A stretch of 64,000 nt of DNA from Phaseolus vulgaris (GCF_000499845.2 NC_023753.2:9501791-9565790), one strand, 5' to 3'. Counted from the stretch's first letter, positions 35,043 to 49,818 are shown. Numbers and translations are program-made. The notes: a model not told the origin generated them from the letters alone.

Positions 35043-38000
35043 TCATAGGATGCATGAAGCAATTAACCTACTTTATTGGGTATGTCTTGGAATAGCGCAA
35101 GTGATTTTCTAAAAAAATATCTTGTCCCATTTTCTTAAGGCTTTTATTTCATGCACTACCATTATTACTAACTTTACCCCATATTAATAAAAAGACTAAA
35201 ATACTCTCTTTACTGCACATAGTCACCTGTCGCCACTATTGTCATTGCTGCAGCTGCATCATCGTCGCTGCACCTCTATTCTCCACCCTACTCTTTGAGA
35301 GAAAGAAGAAAAGAGAACTCGTTTTGGAAAAAACTCATTCTGAAAAGTTTGATCCAAAAGTTATAATTTGTATTATGGAAAGCTTTTTCTGGAAAATTTA
35401 TTCTGAAAATATTGCTTCAAAAACTCATGTTCCCAAAATTCTATTAAGAAAATCTTATTCCAAAAATCATGAAAGATTTAAAATGTTTGTTTCAGAAAGA
35501 TTTTGAGAAAAGATAATCTGAAAAAGTCACTTTTATAAGATAAAATTGTTATTTTATAAATTATAGGGCACTGTTAAAAGTTATGCGTGCATATGGACTA
35601 ACCCAAACTAATAATAAAGAAATTGGGTTAGTTTGAACAATTTCAGCCAAGTAAATATTAGTAGATTTGGAAAAGTTTCTTCACTGAGAACTTTTAAAAA
35701 GAAAAAAAATGTTAAAAATAAACTTTTTCATAAATTAAAATTAATTCACACATCAGTTAATATGTAGAAATTCTCTCACATAATTTCTCCAACATTTTTT
35801 CAACGTTTGCATTATACATAGTAAACTTCATTTTTTTTTATTTTTTTTTATCTTTTAGAAATTATTCTTTATTAAGCTTGTCCGAATTTACCTTAAAAAT
35901 ATGAAAAAAATTTAAACTAATGTGAATGTACTAGGATATCAAGAACCCATAAGGGGTTTAAGAATTGAAGTGGAGCAATAATGTCTTAAACTCGGTTAAA
36001 ATTGAATACAAAAGTTATATGCATAATATTATTTTTCGTTACTTTTTAGCTGTTAAACTAAGTTGTCGGTAGGGTTTGGATCCTAAAACAATGTTAGGAG
36101 GCTGGTAGAAATTTAGATTCCTTGGGAATTGTTGAGGTAGAAAGAGATGAGGTAAAAGTTGCATAATTATTGATAATCATTATTCTCTTCAGAAAAAAAA
36201 AAGTTGCATGTTATTGTGAAATCCAACTACAGAAAGTAAAAGTGGTAACTAGCATGTTAGGTTAGGATTAATTTTGAAAATTTTGTTAAGTTCATTCTAG
36301 AAGCTAGCAGAGAAAACTCATTACTTCTCCAAAATGACCAAATCGAATAGCAAATTTACTGTTGAATCCACTATAAGGTGTTTACTCACAATGATCTGTT
36401 TCATACTTGGTTATAATTTGTGACTGTGTAGCATAAGATCATATCAAAATGTGCAAGACCAAGTTGAACACAAATCTTCAGTCATGTAGATAAAAAGGGA
36501 GATTAGGGACTGATATATGCAGAGGATAAACATAGCTCTAATCAAAATCTTTTGGGAAAGCAGACAATACATTGGAATGAAACAATGATAATAATAAGAA
36601 GAAGAAGAAGAAAAAGAAGAAAAAAACAGATGTTGATGAAACAATAGATGAAAAGGGTCTTTATTCTTTTTCTGTTGTTTGTATATAAAGTTGTCCCTCA
36701 TTTATGGCAAGAACACTTCATTTGGAATCTTAACTCCCTAGCTTTTCCCTTTAGGCCTTTAAGTAGTCAAGTGTTTTTGTATGATGTGACAAAATTAGTT
36801 ATGAGAGCATCATCCATGAGCCACTTTTTTTGGCTCTTCCTTCATGATAGTCCATTGCCATCCGAAAGCTAAACTTTGCTCTTTCTTCTGCTTATTTAAT
36901 TCTTTTTTATCTTAATCATTTTCATTACAGAGAAAAGCTGGATTAGTTTGGGCCTTTAATGAGATATGCCAACCTTTACTAGCAAAAAACTGGCGAAATT
37001 TTATGTAACCATGCTTTTTTTTAGGCTCAAATTACTGTGATTAGATTCCCATGGAATATAATTTTTGGACCCAGTAATCAGACACAGATCTTGAATCATT
37101 TAGCATCTGCAAGCAATCACAAACCCAGAATATTGGGCTTTCTGGCTTGCAAATTTATAAACTTTAACCTCTTTTTATAACCTTCAATGATTTAGGTTCA
37201 CTTCCTTTGTAAGAAAGGGAAAAAGGTGCTTAATGTCGGTAATCATTTATATACTTGTGGTTGGAATCACTCATTTCTCTCTCTGTGCTCCCTCTCCCGT
37301 TTATCATCAGATGAACCATAACACCCTTTTGATTATTTGTACAACACTGTCGTTTTCTTTCTCAATGTGTACGTTTATATTAAAGTTCATGCTCCACTGT
37401 TTATCTTATCTCATTAAATTTTCATCATCTAACACGACCACATAAGATGTAGCATGCCACTGAATCAGAAAGATTCATCCAAAAAGAACGTAAAACAATG
37501 TGGTATTTGGCTATATTTTTGTACTAGTCAGGTCTGCAACACTTATAAAAAACCATCTGACCAATTAAGGATAAAAATCTTATAGTAAAAAGTAATATAC
37601 AACAAATCAGATATTTTCATTTTTATAATTATACTCATTAAATATGACCAATTAACAATATTCTCTATTACAAACTCAGTAAAAGTACACGATTAATATA
37701 ACACTTATTACACATCAAATACCTACCACTTTGCTTGAGTATTGAAATATTTTTGGAGATACATTCCCAACCAAGAACTCAAGTTTGAGATTTAGAAGGG
37801 AAAGACAACAGAATAAGAGAAATCAATTATTGGTTACCATCTCAACAATTTTTTTATTGTAATATTTAACAAGTAAAGTTGATAAGCCCCAGCTAAAGTT
37901 GATTAGAAGGAGTATAGTTTTTATAAGTAAAAGTAAATTAAGGAAGGCTTTAACTGACATAACACATTAGCTTGGATCTATGTAGCAGACCCATCATGAA

Positions 38001-41000
38001 GTAGAAAAATACTTTGGTTGTTGGCATAGTAAGCATAATCGCAGAAGTTGCACCACGTTTTTTGAGGCTAAGTATGCAGTGAAATGAATGATTAAGATGG
38101 CTTTTTGGTGTGTCTTCTTTAGAATTGTTTAATTAGCTACACAATCAATGACATTATGTTTTAGATTCTGCCTTGTGTCCCACAGAAGCTTTAATGGTAA
38201 GATATTTTGATCTGATAATTTATTTCATGTGGACAGGGAGAGATTGTTAATCAGAACAATATGCACTATCTCAAGCAAGAGAATCTAGAGTTTGTCAAAC
38301 TGGGGACACCAACCTTATTGTTTTAGTTGCCAATACTCTCCCACTTGGAAACCCTTTCTCAGAAAGCTTCTAAATAATTTTAAAGTGAGCATCAGTGTCT
38401 CCAATATGCTCTAACATGAAGGCCTACCTCTCAGACCCCATCCAATTTCACTTCCTTTGCTTCCAACAGCACTAATATTCTCTCACCATCATTTTTATTT
38501 TTAATAACCATTTTAAGGTACACTGTCTTATTGTTTGACCTAGTGCTCAAGGCATGAGAACCCAATCATTCCTCTACTTTAAGCAAGCTAATCTTTATCA
38601 GTACTACTACGGCATTAAAGTCCTGCCACCATGATCATCAAAATACCAAAACAATAATAATCATTCATGCGAGTAGCTAGAAATAATGCTTGATCTCAAA
38701 TCTCAATTACTGTTATCTAAAGCTGCAATGTTATGGTCACATGCTGCAAGTTAAATCCCTTTATACTTCATCACCCCTTTTACTTCTAAACAATAAAGCT
38801 CGAATTTTCTGCTTGGCACAATCGCAGAAACCTCTAGTATGAAAACAGATAAGAGATAATGGCAACATGGGATGTCATCCTCAACTTTGCTGTTGGTTTG
38901 TTGAAATGGGGGCAGGACCATGCATATGAGTGCTCTCCAACCATAATTTGACTGACATGCAACAGCATAGTTCCTACCATTCACATATAGATATATATAT
39001 GTATGTGTGTTTGTGTGTGCTCTCCAACCATATATATCTCTAAACTTTTCTTGCACAAACTAGGAAAAAAATGTGAAACTGAAAATTAAATAATTCTTTT
39101 TAGGAGAATCTCATGACCACGAGGGAGCAGGATATGGAAAAAATGTCACTTCTACTAGTGGAAACTGTGTGCTTTGCTTGAGAAACCTACAGCACCACTC
39201 TGAATTTTATGTAACTTTTGAGTTTCATTCTATTATCAGTTACAATAAAGTAAACTTGGTTTTCTCTACAAACTCCACAATTTAATACATCCAATTGGTA
39301 ATGGTCTTTTTAGCAAGCTAATTGTTTTTTTCTGGCATATAAAGCTGTTTCCAATCAGTGATTTTTCCTCTGATTTGGGCATTGTATCTGGACTAATTTG
39401 ATTCAACTTTACGCCAAGCTCTGCAACCATATCCTTTAACTCAAAAATCTTCAATTTGTTACTACTTAATTTTGGCTTTTCTTGCTTAAAGGTTGTGCTG
39501 TGTGTACTATATATTCCTCTCATCCAGAAATAAGCAGAGCTAAGAAAAAGCAAGTAAAAGTAAAACTAGCTGTAAAAAACATAAAATAGAAACCGTGTGT
39601 GATTTTGAAGAAGTCAAGAAAGAAGTCCAACTAAGCAACGACGCGTGGACCTTTGCTATGCTAAACCCACAAATATTGGAAGCCAGTTTTCCTGCAATAC
39701 TGGTACAGTGGTGTGTGCTATGTTAGTCCAAGGAACATGTTCTTTTACAAAGACAAACCATATTGTTTCTTCTAAAGCTGTCTAATTCAGTTATGGTTCC
39801 ACCAATGGTTGGACAACACTCAAGTCATCGATCACCTGCTAATTAATCACGCGTTTCATCTTAACTTATGCTTCAATTATTTACATTTTCTCATTACTAT
39901 TATTGAATGTGTTTCGTTCAGCTTGACATTCAGGAATGTTGGTTTCTCTAACTTCATTAATTAATGCTACACAAGTCATCAATGCATGATACACATTATG
40001 TTGAAATATAATGCTGACTTGGGTTCTTTCATTCTCATCTGTTCATCTCATTATTCTTAAAAAACTAATCATTTCTAGAACATTTCTGTTTAGTTTTCGA
40101 TTTTTTTTTCTTAATCCTATGTTTAGGTATTCAAGTAGAATATAGCATGCCTTATTTGACGTTGTGCCTCCACTTTCCCAACGTGGCCCGACTAATCAAT
40201 AACTATGAAGTTTTTCTGAGTGCTGACAAAATTTAGCATACCCTAATAATTTTCTTAATTTTGCTATTCCCACCTATAAAATCATACACCTGTTACATTT
40301 TATACAATGAAGTTTAAATTTCAGAAGATTGGTGATTTTTGGAAGCTTTTTTAGTCACTGGATTTCTCATTTTGCCGTTATGATTTCAGTATATGGAGTG
40401 TCGGTTGAAAGAAAGCAAATTTTCCAAAATTTTAAGAAGAAAATGCTTCAAATAATTATGAACTCAATTGACTTACTATGGGTTCTTATATATAATGAAG
40501 TTTGTTTGATACTAAGAACATTATTACTTAAGAAAATTATTTGTATGCATAAGAATTTAACATGTTAAAAAGTTTATTTTTTAATAAGTATAGACAACAT
40601 ATATTCAACAAAAAAAAATTCTTTGTTGAATAGTTAGCGAATGAATGTTAACATATGGTTCTAACTAAAAGTTATCTTAAATTTTACCTACCTAGTGTGA
40701 GGTAATTTATTTTTAACATATTTTAACAAAAAAAAAAGATATATATATATATATGTGTATGTATATATTATTAAATTATGCATACTAAAATATGACAATA
40801 ATAAATAATTTTTTTTATTAAATGAAAAGGATAAGGAGCTAACTGAATGCTTCATATTCATAGACGAATAACTTCCATTATTCATTATTCAAAAATTAAT
40901 TTATATTTTATAGTATTTTCTGAAATAAAAAATTTACTTTGACAAAAAATGAATGATAATATTTTGTTGAACATTATTTACATGGTTTTATAATTTTATA

Positions 41001-41736
41001 TGTTACTTTATATGTTCTTTTAAGAAAATTACATATTAAATATGTTAATGTATAATTTATTGTTCAAAATTAATTATTATGATTAAAATAAAACTGTAGT
41101 GAGGTGCCAGATAGCTTCTATAACTTTCTTTCTTTTATTTTTTAAAATAAAAAATAAAACTAAATATTAAGTTGCTGAAGTAACTTTAAGTGAAAATAAA
41201 ATGCAGATGCTAACAAGTAGCTCTTTCTTTAACTCGCATTTTTATTTTATATTTTTATCATTTGAGTAAAATTTGAAGTGGGCTCTACTAAGAGAGTATG
41301 GGCTTTAGTTATTTAATTGGCTTCGTATACTTTTTTTTTCTTATAATAATAAAAATATAAAAAAGTATGTTATTAACATCTTATATGGTATTATGTATAA
41401 ACGAAATATAAATGACAGGATAAACTTCTTTGTGATCAAAATAAAAGAAACATTACATGTGGTATAAACTAATTTTAATGCATATAGAAATCTATTTATC
41501 TTTTATTATTTTTCAAAAAGTGATTATAGAAGTACTTCTCGAAATGTTCTTTCGTTAATAAGTGTCTTAAAGGCTGAACATAAGGAGTACTGGAAGCATT
41601 ATATTCTACATTTGTAGTAATTTGAAAATATTATATTATTTTTTATGTTTTTAAATATTATGAGTATTTTTATTTTCTCTATCAATATTACGTAATATTT
41701 TTATCTTCCACTTCTCCATCTTGTTTATATTTTTTT
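35043..41736. other. 6.7-kb intergenic stretch, no gene seen
   Basis: Both strands lack a convincing ORF; short frames here have no recognisable domains. I checked for tRNA B-boxes and well-known microRNA sequences and saw none. Short simple repeats occur at 36592-36626 (GAA), 38985-39030 (AT/GT) and 40738-40755 (AT). The 38.2-39.8 kb part is less AT-rich and may be an old regulatory or gene-derived remnant, but nothing identifies it. Confidence 0.4.
36592..36626 (+). repeat. GAA-rich microsatellite
   Basis: Short imperfect (GAA)n run following ATAATAATAA. Confidence 0.8.
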
Positions 41737-41857
41737 ACAAAGTACACTTTAATCCTAACTCAATCCCATAAAACTGGTTCATGAGGTTGGGTTGAGATTT
41801 GCACCCACTTATATATAATGAAAGACTTTAATCTTTAGTTGATGTGGGATTCCAACA
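41737..41857 (-). mobile_element. Solo LTR of the TRIM family
   Basis: Read on the minus strand, the 121-bp segment starts TGTTGGAATCCCACATCAAC, continues through an ATATATAAGTGGGTGCAAA core and a TTATGGGATTGAGTTAGG stretch, and ends near AAAGTGTACTTTGT. This matches the LTRs at 30255 and 30488 in order and length. No partner LTR or interior is nearby, so it is probably a recombination remnant. The left boundary is approximate. Confidence 0.65.
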
Positions 41858-41859
41858 AT

Positions 41860-44342
41860 TTTGGTAATATTTGACTTCTCTCTTTTTTTGCAACCAAAAT
41901 AATTTGTTTTATTTTGAATATAGAGTTCAATTAATAATTACCACACTAAAAATGCTTTAACTTTTTATTTCTTTAATTTAATATTTTTATGAACCTTAAT
42001 TAGGCAGTGTCCTAGTAACAGGAGACAGATTCTTGTCCCAGTATAGAAATTGATTAGCCTTAATTAATGAATATAGTAATGAAGTTAGTTAGATTGGTAA
42101 TTGATCCCATCTTCAATGTGCAAAACTTTCTTCCTTTTCATTTCAAATTATTTGAACTTTAGAAGGGCTTAAGGTCCACATCGGGTGGACCTCTTATTTT
42201 GTTCATTCTTTTACCCTTAAAAATACCCTAGTTCTTCAAATTCTGCACTCCCAAAACAAACACATTCACCACTCACTACTTCATTAATATATACAAACCT
42301 CATAATCACACAGAAATATGGCACATGCATTAACATCATTCTTCAACATTTTATCTAATCATTCCAACTTTTGTGGTCCTTAATTATTTCTTAATTTGGT
42401 ATTAAAACATGTTTGATTCAATGTCAACAATTTTATCCATGGATGAAGTAATTCTAATTGTAGGAAGCAATTTTTATAAGGCAATAAATTAAACATCCAC
42501 ATCAATGTAGATGTAAACAAAGAGGCATATGAACTAGAAATGAAGCACATAAAAGAGGTCAAATGGCCCAATTGAAGGGCTGTGAAGAGTGGAGGCTACG
42601 TTGGGTACAGACTAAATTAAAGCCTTAAAGTATGGTAGGATTTATGATGATGAAGCCTAAAGACAAAAAAATGAGTTTGGAATAAGAGATAAACACTCAC
42701 TAATCCCAACTACTTCACCACAAACCCATGTTACAAACCATGTATTTTTTTCAACCTGAAGGAAAAAAAGTAACACATTGATGTGGGAACAATAGAAAAG
42801 GATAATCTGTTTTTTTTTTTTTCTGGGATCAAAATGTTTAGTTTGAACTTTTGAATAAAAATAAATTGAATCTTCCTGCATTTTATTTCTCAAAGGTTAA
42901 ATTCTGAGAAATTGAGTGGTAGTGGCCCTACCTTTTGTAGTCTATTATTATGTAGATATGAGGCAATAGGGTGTTAGAGAGATAGGTCATTTTCATTGCA
43001 GTGCCACGTAGGCTAGTAGTTAAACGTGGTGGTTGCTAAAGAATATTATGTCTCTTGTGTGGTGGCATGTGTACTGTACACAAATTACTTGCTAAATAGG
43101 CATCCTATGTGTTAGGTATTTTTGTCAAGTTCATTCAGCTACATCCACTTTCTAATCAGAGTAATCATTTTATATATATAATATGTAAAGTTGATAGACC
43201 AATCCAAATTTTTATTTAGTTTATGTTAGATCAATTCAAATTAAATAAAATCTTTTTTTTTCTTTTTCATCAAACAAATTGAACTTACCTACCTATATTC
43301 CTGTTACATGATTTTTTTTGGATGATTTATTGCATAAATTATTCAAGATAGAGTGATATTCAATAATAAATTAATAATGATAAGGAGTAAATGGATTTGA
43401 TCAATTTTTAAAATTAGTTTGACCTGTTTTTTAAAATCCCTAAAATGTTTTATAAACCCAAAAAAAATTCCTATTTTTTTTTCAAATTTTTGTTTGTTCC
43501 ACTGACAACTAAATGTTAATTCTCAATTCAAACCACAATGGAATACATATAGAAGGCGCATGCATTGCAGAGGAAGGTGAATCCCATGGAGGGAAGAGAA
43601 GGGGGTTTAGGATGAAAATGGGGCTTAGGGGAGAATGAATGGAGGAAAGAGAATGGTGTTGGATTACATGCAGAGTCCACGTGAAACACAATTGTGTTAC
43701 TCTATATGTCACATCATTATTATTTAACGTCGTTCATGTCAATTTAAACCAGTAGACCAAATTACTATTGACCCTTATGGTAGGGATAAAAAAAAATAAT
43801 TAAATATTAAATTTATTATCTTATTTCATAATAAAAAAAGTTTGTCATAATATTATTCAGGTAATGTGAGTTTAAAACTGAATATTTGACCTTGAGAATA
43901 AATGAGTAAAATTTGAACAAGATTAAATAATTAAGTATAAGATTAAATAATTAAGTATCATTCTTTGATCAAGCTCATTTATCCTAACTCACCAATATAA
44001 AAATTATTTAAACTTTTAAACAAAAATAAATACACATGAGATGCATATATGATTATTAATTTATCTTTATATTATTCAATTTATTTATATGATATTTGTT
44101 CTCACTTTCTTTATATTTTTTGTTTTTCCTCTTAATAAAAATGATAAAAAAAATACAAACATACATGGATGGCTTATCCATATATCGTACAGTTTTTTGC
44201 CTTAATACAAGTCTCACGTCCATCAATCTCTAATAGAATGTAGTTGTCTAAAATAATATTATGACTTTTAAAGGAAAATATTCATCATTTCTAACACTTT
44301 TAGATGAAACAATGATAACATCTCTAATGAGTCTTATTATTA
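41860..44342. other. Intergenic DNA, no gene seen
   Basis: No supported gene. A 20-bp direct duplication (GATTAAATAATTAAGTATAA) lies at 43921-43960. The purine-rich stretch at 43540-43690 gives only a minus-strand frame without recognisable features. Confidence 0.4.
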
Positions 44343-45020
44343 TCACACTAATGCAAAATTGATGAATCACGACTCCTAATAACGACAGGTCAAGGTTGTT
44401 CGTCATAAACAACGATTGGCCTAAAACCATCGTCAAAGGCACAAAATGACAATGCTTTTAAGCTAAATCATCACTAAAAAGTGCAAAAAATGAAATGATG
44501 ACGACTCTAAATTAAATCAATGTTAAAAAGTGTGGAAAACAACGATGATCATCAAAGACCATTGTAAAAGAAACTAAACAACGAAGGTTCTAAGGGATAA
44601 TCGTCGTCATATATGATTTTGTGCGCTCCTTTCATCATTCTGTTTTTTTATTTTTTTTCTTCTTCGTTCAAGGTTTGCGCTTTTCCCTTCTATTTTTGTC
44701 ATTTGTTGCCGCCTACTGGAAGCCCGACATCGTACTCTAACCAATATGACACACAACCAGCCAATGCGTGAAAGCGACATTGTGCAACCTACTCCTTTAA
44801 ACTGGCAAACAAATTTTGGCGACTAGCGATATGTGGACGTCGATTGGTTGCCCTCACCACCCAAGTGTCTCACTTCAACATCATCATGCAACCAAAGTGT
44901 CTCCATCCCACCACCTTTTCGCCTTCCAGGTTAATTTTTTAAAATTTCTGTTTTTTTAGGATAATTAGTATTTATAATTTTTAAATTTCACAGTATTTAG
45001 TATATTTTTATAATTATGTT

Positions 45021-45040
45021 ATATATATATATATATATAT
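45021..45040 (+). repeat. (AT)10 microsatellite
   Basis: Simple AT repeat inside the CACTA element. Confidence 0.9.
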
Positions 45041-45691
45041 TGTGTTTGTTAATTTAGTCATACTCTCTTTTGTTGAACATGTTGGTATTGAGTCCTAGGA
45101 TGTTCTTTCTTGAAAAAAATTGTTTGAAGTTTGTCTTTTAAGCATTATGATGTCCAATTTTTGTTGAACTTGTTCACTAAGAGATCCTTAGTTTTTTGTT
45201 TGAGATTTAATACATTAACTTGTGTAGTACTTTTCTAATTTTAAAAATGTTCCTACATCTTTCTAAACTTTATATAAAAACTAGTGGAGGTTGTACTGAT
45301 AGTAACTATATTGAATCTTAAATTGTCTGATTGGATAGTTTGGGAAAAGTAATCAGTTTTTAATAGTTAATTAATGCATAACTTATAATATACATTTCAA
45401 GTATTTTTCTACATAATTTTGGTTAATTGTCTTTTCTGTTGATCTTCAGGTACATATTTGATTGGGAAGACTTCACGTTACCATTTTCATTGTGTATCAC
45501 CTGAATACTAATGCGAAATGTTGTTGAAATTTTGTGAAAGATAAGGAATAATGATTAATTTTTATGTACTATTCAACTATTATAAAATGGAATCTTCTCA
45601 AATAGAATAGTTCATACGTTTAATTAAAAAAGTGATATTTACATGCATCATACAAAATAGAGTTCCAATAATGTACATATAAAATGTAAAT

Positions 45692-45923
45692 ATGGATTGG
45701 AGTTGGATTAATTCACCACGTATAAGTGATGCATATGAGAGAGGTGTGGAAAAATTTATACAATTTACACAACTTAATGCTCATAGTAATCACATCAGAG
45801 AAGAATAAGGTGTCCTTGTGTGAATTGTTTGAATGGGAGGAGATTGAATGTTTCCAAAATTAGAGAACATTTGTTGTGTGATGAATCTTTGAAAAATTAT
45901 ACAACATGGACATGACATAGTGA
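45692..45923 (+). pseudogene. CACTA transposase-associated domain, broken
   Basis: Starting at the ATG, the frame reads MDWSWINSPRISDAYERGV followed by a FIQF motif, the typical N-terminus of plant TNP2-type CACTA proteins. A stop after IREE is followed, in another frame, by RCPCVNCLNGRRLN and a KIREHLLCDESLKNY stretch, matching the zinc-binding part and its V-HL- continuation. The final W-x-HGE position is TGA instead of TGG. A later DMIHGV motif near 45995 is also family-typical. The main catalytic region is absent. Confidence 0.8.
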
Positions 45924-46462
45924 ATTGTTACACTTGCCAAGTGTGGACCTAACAAAAAAGTTTGTTTATTCAATAATGAATGACATATTAAAGGACATGA
46001 TCCATGGTGTTAGAGCATAATCATTTACTTATGGACTAATGAAAATTATTTTCAAATGTTACAGTTTTTCAATGACCCGCAACCATTAGACTCAAAAGTA
46101 ATGGAGTATGTCAGAACAACATAGTCAACATATATGTGTGAACATATATATAACACCTTAGGGTAGATAATAGAGGAGAATGAAAATTTGTTTCTATTGA
46201 ACTTTTTGTTGCTTTCAAATTTTGTTTAAATTTAGGATGTTTCTATAGGAAACTTTTTGGATAATTAAGCATAATGTATAATTTTTGAATTCAATTAATG
46301 TATTTAGAACAACATAATTCGTAAAAACTTTTTGCAACAACAACGATTTAGATGTCGTTGATGAGCTTATCTTACAATGACATCTATAATTACGATAATT
46401 TCAAAATCATTTTTAGTAGTCCTTGTTAATCGTTGTTAAAAATACTTTCTACAGTATTGTCA

Positions 46463-48446
46463 CGTTCATAATCCATGTCACAACTACTCATGATAACTCA
46501 TTGTTCACTATGCCACTTGATTAGTCCCTTTTAGAGAATATATAATTGAATTGTAATCTTAATAACAATATATATATATATAGACACGTATAATTATGAA
46601 AGAGACATTTTGTATTAAAAAAACAAATATACATGAAATAAAAATGTATTACAAATATTATGCTACATTTTGTTTATGAAATAATTTTTGCAAATTTTCA
46701 TCTCATATACATAGAGTAATGTCAAACCGATATAGTGGAGAGTGTTCTATATAATTATGTCTAATAAAAACTCATCAATTGCGACTTCAACTTATAAAAT
46801 GAAGCATACTTGTCATTTGTCCAAACAAAAATTATTAGACGAAGTATTTGTTTGTCCAAGTAAAAGTTTATTAGAAGAAAGGTACAAATGAAGACACTTG
46901 TGTCACAAAACTATAAGTTTATGTTTGTTTGATCAGATGAAATTATCATAACAACATGTCTTTGTCTATTAAGCTAAGAGGAACACTTGCGTCTAACGAT
47001 ATCTTATGCTTATATAAAATTATATTTTTCACTTTGTTATTAAACATGTATTTAAAATTAAATTATAGGATTTTTTCAACTTTGATCTAATACATATAAA
47101 ATAATTTTGATTTACAAATTATATTATTAATTTTATAAACATGAAAAATAAATTTAGAATAATTATACTTCTTAATTTATCAAATTGTAATTAAATTACT
47201 AACTATGTTATATTAGAAAAAGATGTTACAAACTAAACTATGATGATTAAAAATAAATAATGATAAATGATCTTTTATTTCCCATATTACAAATATGGGA
47301 GACATTTTTGGATGGGCATATGTGAGAGACTGTAGAAACATGTAACTACTTTACCCATATCTCTTTTAATCATAATGATATTCTTCAAAACCAATTGAAT
47401 AAACTAAAATATTTCTTTAAATTTAAATTTCAAAATATTATTATGTTTAACTTAAACTAAATACATAAATATTTATAACTTAAAAAAGCATCCATCAGAG
47501 AGTTGTTAAAAGATTAAAGCAAAAATTTGACATGCAAAAAATTCCTTTTTGAATGAAAATAGAATATTAGAGACAATTATTAGGCTCAAAGTTAGACACT
47601 TTATTTGAATATATGCTTAATGAATTTATAGAATGTTAATTGATGCGAATGTATTGATGAGATATGAATATCTTGTATAAATTACAAAAATATATGTATG
47701 TAATTTTAATATTTATATTTGTATGATTTTAAAATACTAACTTATGATATTTGTATATGACATGAGGAGACGATATTATAGGTATAGGAGGATAAATTCA
47801 TGAATAAGAAAATAAATATTTTTTGTTTTATTTAATTTTTTTTAAAGATGTATATATTATAATTCCTTGTAAGGAAGAAAGTTTATTTTGAAAAGAATTA
47901 AAAATATAATATAATATAAATATTATATATATTTATTTATTTTATGATGATCACTCTTAGTGGGATGCTACAAACATGGTTAATTTTAAAATAGTAGTAT
48001 GAAGAGAAATTTATATGTTTATTAAATATTAAATATAAAAGTAGTACTTTAAATACAGATTAATTTTAAAAGTATTAATAAATTATTAAACCGTGAAATA
48101 TATGTGGATTTCAAACCAAAATTTAGATAGCTTAAATTGGAAAACCTAATATTATTACAAAAATCATAATTAACAAAATGTCGGGTAAGAAACTACAAAT
48201 AAGATGTTTAAGAATTTCAGAAAATGTGAAATAACTCTATGCTTGGTACCAACAAGGTATATATTACATTAAGATCAAAGAGGACAAGAGAAGAAAGATT
48301 ACACTGGGAATGACAAAATTGTGATAAGTCAAATAAAGTTTCTCTAATTTAATTCTTTGACACATTTAATAAGGAGTTTCCAATTTCCTTTTATTCCCCT
48401 TAGCTTTTTTACTCATTGAAATTTTTGAAATTTTAGTAAACTTTTA
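46463..48446. other. AT-rich intergenic DNA, no gene seen
   Basis: Low-complexity AT sequence with no open frame above background, no RNA gene and no clear transposon ends. Confidence 0.5.
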
Positions 48447-48448
48447 AG

Positions 48449-48720
48449 GTGTGTTTGGATTGGAGAGAGGATTTGAAGGAGTGGATTTGGAGTGATTTGA
48501 GAGAAGAGTGTAAAGAAAGTGAGGTTGTTTGGATTAGGGTATTATAGAGTGGATTTGTGAGAAAAGTTGATTGAAGTTTGTGAGTGATATGAGGGTTGTA
48601 AAGAGATTTTTAATTTTTTAAAATGTGTAAAATGTAAGTTTACAAATTTACCATTTCTTTAAAAAATATTTAAATAATAAAATATGAGATATTTTTGTAT
48701 AAATTTTAGTTAATTAAAAT
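48449..48720 (+). repeat. Dispersed repeat, copy 1
   Basis: This stretch begins GTGTGTTTGGATTGGAGAG, runs through purine-rich sequence, then TTTTTAAAATGTGTAAAATG and TTTAAATAATAAAATATGAG. The same order of blocks recurs at 63775-64000. No inverted end was found, so the class is unknown. Confidence 0.6.
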
Positions 48721-49319
48721 TTTATAAATATATATAAAAAATATTTTCATAAAATCAAATCAAATAAAAATAAAAATTAATTTTTATTACTGTTAATATT
48801 ATTATTTAATAAATTTATTTTAATTATTATTAAATATGTAAATTGTTTATAAATTATTATTATTATTTAATAAATTTATTTTATTTACTAGTATTATTTA
48901 TAATTTTATTACTTTTTTATATATTATTCCTATTTTAAATTTTAAATCTATTACTATTATTTCATAGTATTTATATTTATATTACTAATTATTTTTTTTA
49001 CTATTACTATATAAATATATTTATATTATTATTATATAAATTTATTTATCTTTAAAAATTTGTTATATTTTAAAAGTTAAAAAATAATTCACTGATAAAC
49101 CATGAAAATACAGCTTTCATGTGGCTTTTGTTATGGATAAAAAGGAAAATTCGTCATGCTTACGTATTTTTCTTTGGTTTTCTTTACATATATGAGTAGA
49201 AACTATTTTATAGATACCGTGCAATTCCACGTATCTAAATCAGCGTAAATTGATAGATACAAACATGAGCTTTAGAGAACAAACTTGGGTAAACTCCATT
49301 AATAAAGGAAATTTATATA

Positions 49320-49702
49320 TACTACAAAAAAATTATTAAATAAAAATTAATTTTAAAAATAAAAATTAATTAATTGTTATAATAATTAAATTAGAAACTA
49401 TTTTAGATACTAAAAAAATTATTAATTTTTAAATTAGTTTCTATTATTGATAAATAGTTTCTAAATTAGTATCTAATTAGTTACTAAGGTTTTTGCTATC
49501 AATTTAAAATATAAATAATTGGTAGTTAAAACTTTGGTGTCTAATTAGATACCAGTTTAAAAATTATTTATCAATAATAGAAACTAATTTAAAAACCAAT
49601 AATTTTTTTAATCTCTAAAATAATCTCTCTATTTTAATTACTATAATAATTAATTATTTTTATTTTTAAAATTAATTTTTATTTAATAATTTTGTTGTTG
49701 TG
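49320..49702. mobile_element. CACTA-like MITE, copy C
   Basis: The 383-bp element starts TACTACAAAAAAATTATTAA and ends AATAATTTTGTTGTTGTG, with matching 3-bp flanks ATA (49317-49319 and 49703-49705). Its two halves are largely reverse complements, with central arms around TATCTAATTAGTTACTAAGG. This is the fullest copy of the four-member family. Confidence 0.75.
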
Positions 49703-49705
49703 ATA

Positions 49706-49785
49706 TGTTATATAGTTTTTAATTCGTGTTTGAAATTTTTTACAGCAACCATTTAAAAAAGCATTGGATTAATTTTATGGAGATG

Positions 49786-49818
<33 letters not shown>

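Larger units (their letters stand above)
44346..46459 (+). mobile_element. CACTA (En/Spm) transposon, 2.1 kb, defective
   Basis: The left end is CACTAATGCAAAAT. The right end, read on the minus strand, is CAATACTGTAGAAAG, with one change from CACTA in the first five bases. The 3-bp duplication TCA sits at 44343-44345 and 46460-46462. Both subterminal regions are crowded with short CAACGAT / CGTTG-type motifs in both orientations, as expected for transposase-binding sites. The interior carries a broken transposase-associated domain (45692-45923). Most of a normal transposase gene is missing, so this is an internally deleted, immobile copy. Confidence 0.75.

Noticed and set aside
36444..36872. 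Overlapping frames on both strands near the GAA repeat
   Set aside because: Low-complexity translation (Ser/Lys runs) and no conserved motif.
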